Source: Phlegmacium glaucopus
Lineage: Eukaryota; Basidiomycota; Agaricomycetes; Agaricales; Cortinariaceae
Assembly (NCBI GenBank): GCA_015039465.1
Contig: MU130299.1
Location: forward strand, 701,942-765,941
DNA: 64,000 bases
Reading direction: 5' to 3'
The notes beneath the pieces are model-generated. The model did no database searches. It saw nothing but the letters and a program-made list of their open reading frames with translations, and was not told the DNA's origin. The translations under genes were made by a program, and so were the position numbers. Each line of letters begins with the position of its first letter. Within the stretch, counting starts at the first letter, position 1. This document shows, piece by piece, positions 58,814-64,000 of the stretch.

Positions 58814-60604
58814 TTTTTACAGCCTTTTCGCCACCTTGGTCACTTTCAGTTGCCAGTCAACGGTAGCGGCTCGTGACCAATAGGCATTCGTAATCACGTG
58901 ATTAGCTCACCTTGGGATGAAATTCCTACTTATGAGGCCACAAATATTCATTCAAGCACCTCCTGTTGAAATCAAGGTAGCAAACCACGCACATCGTTTG
59001 ACCTCGATAATAGCCCGGACCCCTTTCACATATCACAACAATCACATGAAGGCTTTTGTCAAATTACACCAGATACTTCCTGCCCTCAAATCATTCCAGA
59101 GATATCCTGTGCCATAGCAAGATATGAAACTGCTCACCATTGCCAAGGCTCCACACAAAGAGTGATGCAAACAGCTAAATCAATTTTGAATATTTTGACT
59201 TGTATGGCTTCAAATAAAATTCTAGAAAACTCCCTGAAAGCCAGTGGGCACTAAGCAATCCATGGAGGGTATTCGGGAATATTTGACTGGCTACAAAACA
59301 GCTTGGGCAACTGTGACCAGAACATTTGGGTAATAAATGTTTGTATTAGTGGCTGGAACATTTCCAGAGCTAGCAGCAAATCCTGAGAGGAAAAGATATG
59401 GATCAGGTGGGGAGTTTAAATATAAGTGCTAATATGGTATAATTTAAAAATAAATAAAGAATATGGTGCCATAAAATAAATAAATAAATAACTTGTGAAA
59501 TTCCAGTCCAGCCCTACCATGGAATGAATCTGAGAGCCTAGAGATTGGTCAAAGATTGGTTCAACTTCAAACTTGTCACCATCCTTACAAGGAACCCACC
59601 TCTCCTGAAGAAATTCTCTCAGATCACTCCTCAATCCAATAAACCTAGCTTCAAACATTGTCACAATTGTGCTGCTACAGGTAGGCAAGGGAAGGAAAGA
59701 TTAAGTAGGAAGTTGGAATAATTTTGTTCCTGTGGATCACCTGGATCTGTGAGTAAAAAACCTGTGGGTTGTGGGTACTACCCACAGGTAACAGTCAAGA
59801 GTAATAAATTTTAAAAAGTTACATCTCAAAAGCATCATGCATCAATCATGCATGCCTGAAACAAGCTAATCAAAGATGAACAGAGCTGGCTCACAATACC
59901 CAGACTCCATATATGATATTAGTAGACTTTCCTTTAATTTTTAATACTGCATCCTGACAAACAGTTTTAGGCTCACAATTTTAAATTTTGGCACCAGTAA
60001 TCAGATTCATGCATTTGTTGAGACAGATGACAATGATGAGTTGCCACCACTTGTAGACTAGTTTCCAAACTGCAGTATACAAGAAATGAACACCACTCAG
60101 AAAGATGCAAATAAAATAAAATAAATATGCTGGTACCTGTACTGGTACCTGCCAATACATCTAAATTTGGACCCTGAGGGATCTGTGTTGGCAAGTGCCT
60201 GGACCTGCAGGTATTCCCACAGGTACACCTGTGGGCTACTTTTGTGGACCTGGACCTTTGTCCAGCCTTAATCTGTGATCCTGTCATGTCACCTTCAGGA
60301 ATCAGTCTTGACACCTTCAGTGTGCACCACTTTTTATTTGCATGTACAGACATTTGCTTCCTACTGTAGCACTTCATATCACTTGTTCTTTTGCAACTAC
60401 CACCACTACAATACAGTTGCTGTTCCCTCATCTCACAACATCCAGTTCTTTGCATGCAAACAAGTTGAAACAACATTGAACAACATGCAAAGATAAGGCA
60501 ATGTGACAGCCGTGAGAATGCTTATAGAATTATGGCATCTCGGACATTGTCGCCGTTCATCAAAGGCATTCCTGCTTCAAAAGCTTGTGTACGGGTAGTT
60601 TATT
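58814..60604. other. Intergenic with a possible small palindromic element
   Basis: The region begins with the bromodomain gene promoter. Between about 59700 and 60260, words such as CCTGTGGG, CCCACAGGTA and GGTACCTG recur in both orientations at the two edges, suggesting a small non-autonomous DNA element. Open frames at 59416-59688 and 59973-60476 show no domain and are not called. Confidence 0.35.
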
Positions 60605-60811
60605 TCATACTGACAAAAGATTTGGTGTAATTAGTGCGAATCCTCGCTGGAGAGCCTTGGCTATTTCAGGGTCATCAACAGTAAAACGGGCGAAAACACG
60701 GAAACTTTCTTTGACAACATAGCGGAGGTAGTACTACGTCAAGCAAGTGTTCAAACATTCAAGGTAATTACTTATACTTACCCAGTTGATAATTACAGAC
60801 TGGAGTGACAT
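60605..60811 (-). CDS. Small two-exon gene, 52 residues, unknown function
   Basis: Exon 1 is 60811-60782 (MSLQSVIINW). A 48-nt intron (60781-60734) has a consensus GTAAGT donor and TAG acceptor. Exon 2 is 60733-60605, in phase (YYLRYVVKESFRVFARFTVD, then DPEIAKALQRGFALITPNLL) and ends SV, TGA. The clean phase-0 splice with canonical sites and amphipathic, basic protein composition favour a real gene. Small aromatic-rich proteins like this occur among mitochondrial inner-membrane subunits, but I cannot identify it. It is too short to be found as a single open frame. Confidence 0.5.
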
Positions 60812-63658
60812 CTTAAAAGTCGGATAGTATAGTATTTAAACCAAAGTTAAGCTATAAGCGTTGGGTCTGGATCCAGACCACATTCCACAACAGACCGACT
60901 CGGTTACCAAGCCAACCTCATGACAGACGGTCTCGGACAATTCCGGGTCGATTCTTTCCTCAACTTTGCTCCCCAACGATGCTATCAGATCTCTTCAAAA
61001 CCTCGTAACCATGAGGTTACGTCTTGCTTACGACCCACATACTCCCACATAGATAGGAATTCCATCATGGGAATCGTCTACACACGTTTTTGGTTCGCTT
61101 GGTTTCCACGAATCGATGTCTAGAAAAAACCCCGACTGCCTCTCATCTCCAAATAAAACTCATCTCCTAGACTGCCACCGACCACGAGTTATCAGAAGCA
61201 TTCGCCCAGTCATCTCAAAATTAAAACACTTATGCAGGCACGGCATTTTCAATTGACAAAAGACTAATCTTAAATTTTCTGTCAGTGGCTACCAGGGCAA
61301 GAACTCGAGGTCACCTACTATAACAAGTTCGAACACGCCCATTTTCGAATTTGACGGCATTTCATATTCTATAATTGAGGCCACACTTCGGAATTTCATG
61401 TATGTCGACGTCAACGCGAAGCAAACGTGTTTTGATGACTCAACTCAAAATCCAATTACCCACTGGCACCGCAATGCCGGCTCTTTGATACCATACTGGA
61501 TATCTCGTTAACTGCCTTTTTCAAATCCGACTCTTCCTCGCATTCCTGTTATTGCCATTGTCTGCTCCGTGACGTATAGCGGCCATGGCCGCTGCTCAAG
61601 AAGCATTGGCTTCTTAGTATTCATTTACTTATGCGAATTTCAATTGAGCCTATCCGTTGTTGTGCTGGCGAAGAAAACAAAAAACAGGGAAATCGCATCC
61701 TGACAGGACTTCATACCGAATCACCTCACGCGCCGAACTTTGAGCATTTGCCCAGTCAGACTGCCCCCTCGAGCTATCAAATGTGTGTCATATACTTTAT
61801 GCATCCTTGTTCCCCGATGACCCGCAGTACACGCATCAAACTCTAAAACCACGCGCGCAGCCCCCATATTCAATTCTCTCTGAGGACATTTCGCGATGTA
61901 CTGACTCTGTTTATCGTTTCGACGGGTCGGATACTTAAATGACTCCTGCGCTGAAAATCTCTCGAGGCCTCGGTCATCTGTGCTTTTGTCGCACTGTTTG
62001 ACTGTCGCCAAGCTGACTTCTGACTGTGGGTTTCGAAGAACCGGTAGCATGGTGGCGATGACACCCTGCTTGACTTCTGGTCGCAGTTGCTTGTTTTCAT
62101 CACGTTCTGAACATGTGCATTTCGTACTTAAAGGCTCTTATTTCTTGGTAACTTCATACATGGGAGTATACATTAAGCTTCAAGGTTGTTCGTTCGTTCA
62201 GAGACATTTTATTAGACGCTTTGCGGTGAGACGATTTTTCCATACACTATTCGCTGCCATCTACTTTCCTTGAAACACATCACCACACCCATAGTGCATG
62301 TACTGTCAGCATTGAAGCAATGTTGTCTGTTCCATTCAGTCTTATCCATCATATCACCATTCATGATAGGGAATTGGTTTTTGATGGCCATGTGCTTAGT
62401 TTTGAACCTTGACAGAAGCAGCAGCTTATCCTCCGCCTCAAACACCCAACGGTGATACACATCAATCTAGCGTTCTATATTTCCCCGACACCGAACCAGT
62501 ATCAGCCTCGTGGTCGTACTTCTGGTAACTGGTTGTCTGTCTCACTGCGTGAGAATGATAAGAGTTCTAACAATCTTGGCTCATTCGTTGCGAGTGATGG
62601 GTCAATTCATTGAACGCACAAAGGCTAAGCTTGCGGACCATCCTCCAAAGCTTGGTTCCGGCGGTGTTGAACCATAATTCAGATTTCCTTCCGCTGTGGG
62701 TGATTATGAAGTATTAATTGTAGATGATAGGTGCCTCTTTTGTCGCGACCCTCATATTTTATTAACCTTTTTCTACGCTAGTGGCAACGGCCTTTAAATT
62801 TGCAATTAGGACTCTAAAAAATTCTCCGGAGCCCTGCAGAATGGCTGTGAGTTACCCTTCGTTCCGAACCAGTGATAATAACGAGAGATAGAGAGTGGCA
62901 TAAGAGTTGGATGAAGTCATACGGCAAAGGTTAATCAAGTTGGCGGGTTTGTATTTAGTGAATCTTATTCAATCTACTATTAATTTTTCATTACGAGAAG
63001 AGCTGCCAGTTCATCTTGAGTTCATCCCTGTAGAGCTCTGAGAAATAATTATGTATTCACTACTCCACGTGAAATAAAAGGCATGGCGATTGCATAGACA
63101 TATGTTTTAAATAAATACTACTATCTCCGTCAAATCACACACTGCTAATGTAAAAAAATAAAATTGTCACAAGAAATGTGAAGTGTGACCAGACCTTCTT
63201 CTTGGTTCGTTGCTAGACACCGGAAGCCGCGCTCGACAACGGTTGTCTAAACCGTCACAATATCTGCCCAGGCCTCTCTAAAAGAATCCACATTCTTTTT
63301 TTGTATAACCTCCCAGCCAATTTTCAAGTTTTATTTTCCATCGGATTTCTCGGTGTTACTTACCAAAGTCACACTGAACGATTAAATCTCCTGTTGATCA
63401 CGAGCCAGATCTAGAAAGCAGGTCCCATACATGTTCCAATAAATTGTTAATGGAACCCCTAACGTTATTTTGGTTGCAAGAGGTACATTTCGGGTATTGC
63501 TATCACATCCCAAGCTCTATACGTCCATTAGCTTCTTGCAACCACTCCGCGATATTAATTTCTCCCCGTAGAGAAGTCTCTTCCCGATGTGTTGAGTCTA
63601 CATCAAAGGCTCAATTGTTGGTTTCGTTCTCTACCGTATCCTTTTTCTTTCAACTCGG
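60812..63658. other. Gene-poor region, nothing recognised
   Basis: About 2.8 kb with no frame showing conserved protein features in either strand. Short frames (60920-61123, 61631-61846, 61721-62050, 61980-62273, 62212-62460) are unsupported. No repeat stands out. The 3' part should include the promoter of the gene at 63659. Confidence 0.4.
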
Positions 63659-64000
63659 ATGTCGCACTCCGGGTCTCATACTCCCACCCATAATCCTGCC
63701 ATCTCTAATATAGTCAACTCTCCTCAATCAACGACTTCACGACCCCAAATACTAGACGACACTCCTTCCGAACGCCCTTTTGAAGATCGCGGCCGACCAC
63801 CAGTGACTCCATCTTCCCTGGAACCGCAGATAGCCGAGTCGAGCACTAGACGACGTCCTGGACCTGAAAGCTCCACAGAGAAACCTATGGCTAAACGTAT
63901 CCGTAGAGAATCTCCTCAAACGCGAGGCAGAGCTGACCGCCGTCGTTCGGGCTCGCCATCTGATTCGCAGACTGAGATGGCCGTGGAGAAAGTTGAGAGA
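63659..64000 (+). CDS. 5' part of an unidentified Ser/Pro/Arg-rich protein, runs off the window
   Basis: ATG at 63659 opens a frame of 114 codons without a stop to the window end. The protein is disordered-looking: MSHSGSHTPTHNPAIS, TPSERPFEDRGRPPVTPSSL, RRRPGPESSTEKPMAKRIRR, RGRADRRRSGSPSDSQ. The KRIRRE and RRR clusters could be nuclear targeting signals. Such N-termini are common in fungal nuclear proteins, but the domain that would identify it lies beyond the window. Confidence 0.55.
   Translation, partial: MSHSGSHTPTHNPAISNIVNSPQSTTSRPQILDDTPSERPFEDRGRPPVTPSSLEPQIAESSTRRRPGPESSTEKPMAKRIRRESPQTRGRADRRRSGSPSDSQTEMAVEKVER

Noticed and set aside
1..64000. tRNA or rRNA genes
   Set aside because: No segment showed a convincing cloverleaf with A and B boxes or rRNA similarity on reading; a tRNA scan could still find one.

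Overview
The window is nuclear DNA of a basidiomycete fungus, most likely an agaricomycete. Its host genes have short (about 50 nt) GT..AG introns. It holds a fungal Cch1-type calcium channel and a BRD7/9-like bromodomain gene, and its transposons are of basidiomycete type (Helitrons encoding a DUF6570-like, HUH Rep, PIF1 helicase and cysteine-peptidase protein; Gypsy-like Gag; pogo/Tc1-like and hAT-like elements).

Bases 1-32.6 kb are a transposon graveyard. A Helitron gene (copy 1, minus strand) runs from about 24.8 kb down to 1.8 kb. It is broken by a 6.7-kb LTR retrotransposon (8980-15703, 4-bp target duplication ACGC), a 4.3-kb insertion (3278-7541, AACT duplication), a small inversion (20445-20775), a solo LTR (23566-24552, GCGG duplication) and a 1-kb insertion flanked by a 38-bp direct repeat. 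Removing the two large insertions restores the reading frame at both joints. Five in-frame stops remain, all TGA; three correspond to CGA in the second copy present in this window. Copy 2 begins at 32.4 kb and runs down to 29.56 kb. Its expected continuation is present at 27475-29563, but as a base-by-base reversal without complementation. No known recombination makes such a mirror copy, so it is probably an assembly or data error.

Bases 32.6-42.5 kb hold two multi-exon genes of unknown function (32620-35439 minus, 36421-37415 plus) and more mobile DNA: a pogo/Tc1-like element (38312-40762) containing an hAT-type MITE and a palindromic MITE, and a 1.2-kb foldback element.

Bases 42.8-43.7 kb hold the most unexpected genes: a divergent pair resembling the prokaryotic HepT (HEPN ribonuclease) and MntA (minimal nucleotidyltransferase) toxin-antitoxin partners. 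Both keep the hallmark motifs (R-x4-H-x-Y and G-S-x10-D-x-D). They sit in contiguous fungal sequence, between a foldback transposon and ordinary intron-containing genes.

Bases 44.8-64 kb are ordinary gene-bearing fungal DNA: a small arginine-rich protein, the Cch1 channel (45695-53820 minus), a hypothetical protein (54292-54980 plus), the bromodomain protein (55504-58813 minus), a 52-residue two-exon gene (60605-60811 minus), and the 5' end of an unidentified gene at the right edge (63659 onward). No rRNA, tRNA or CRISPR array was recognised.
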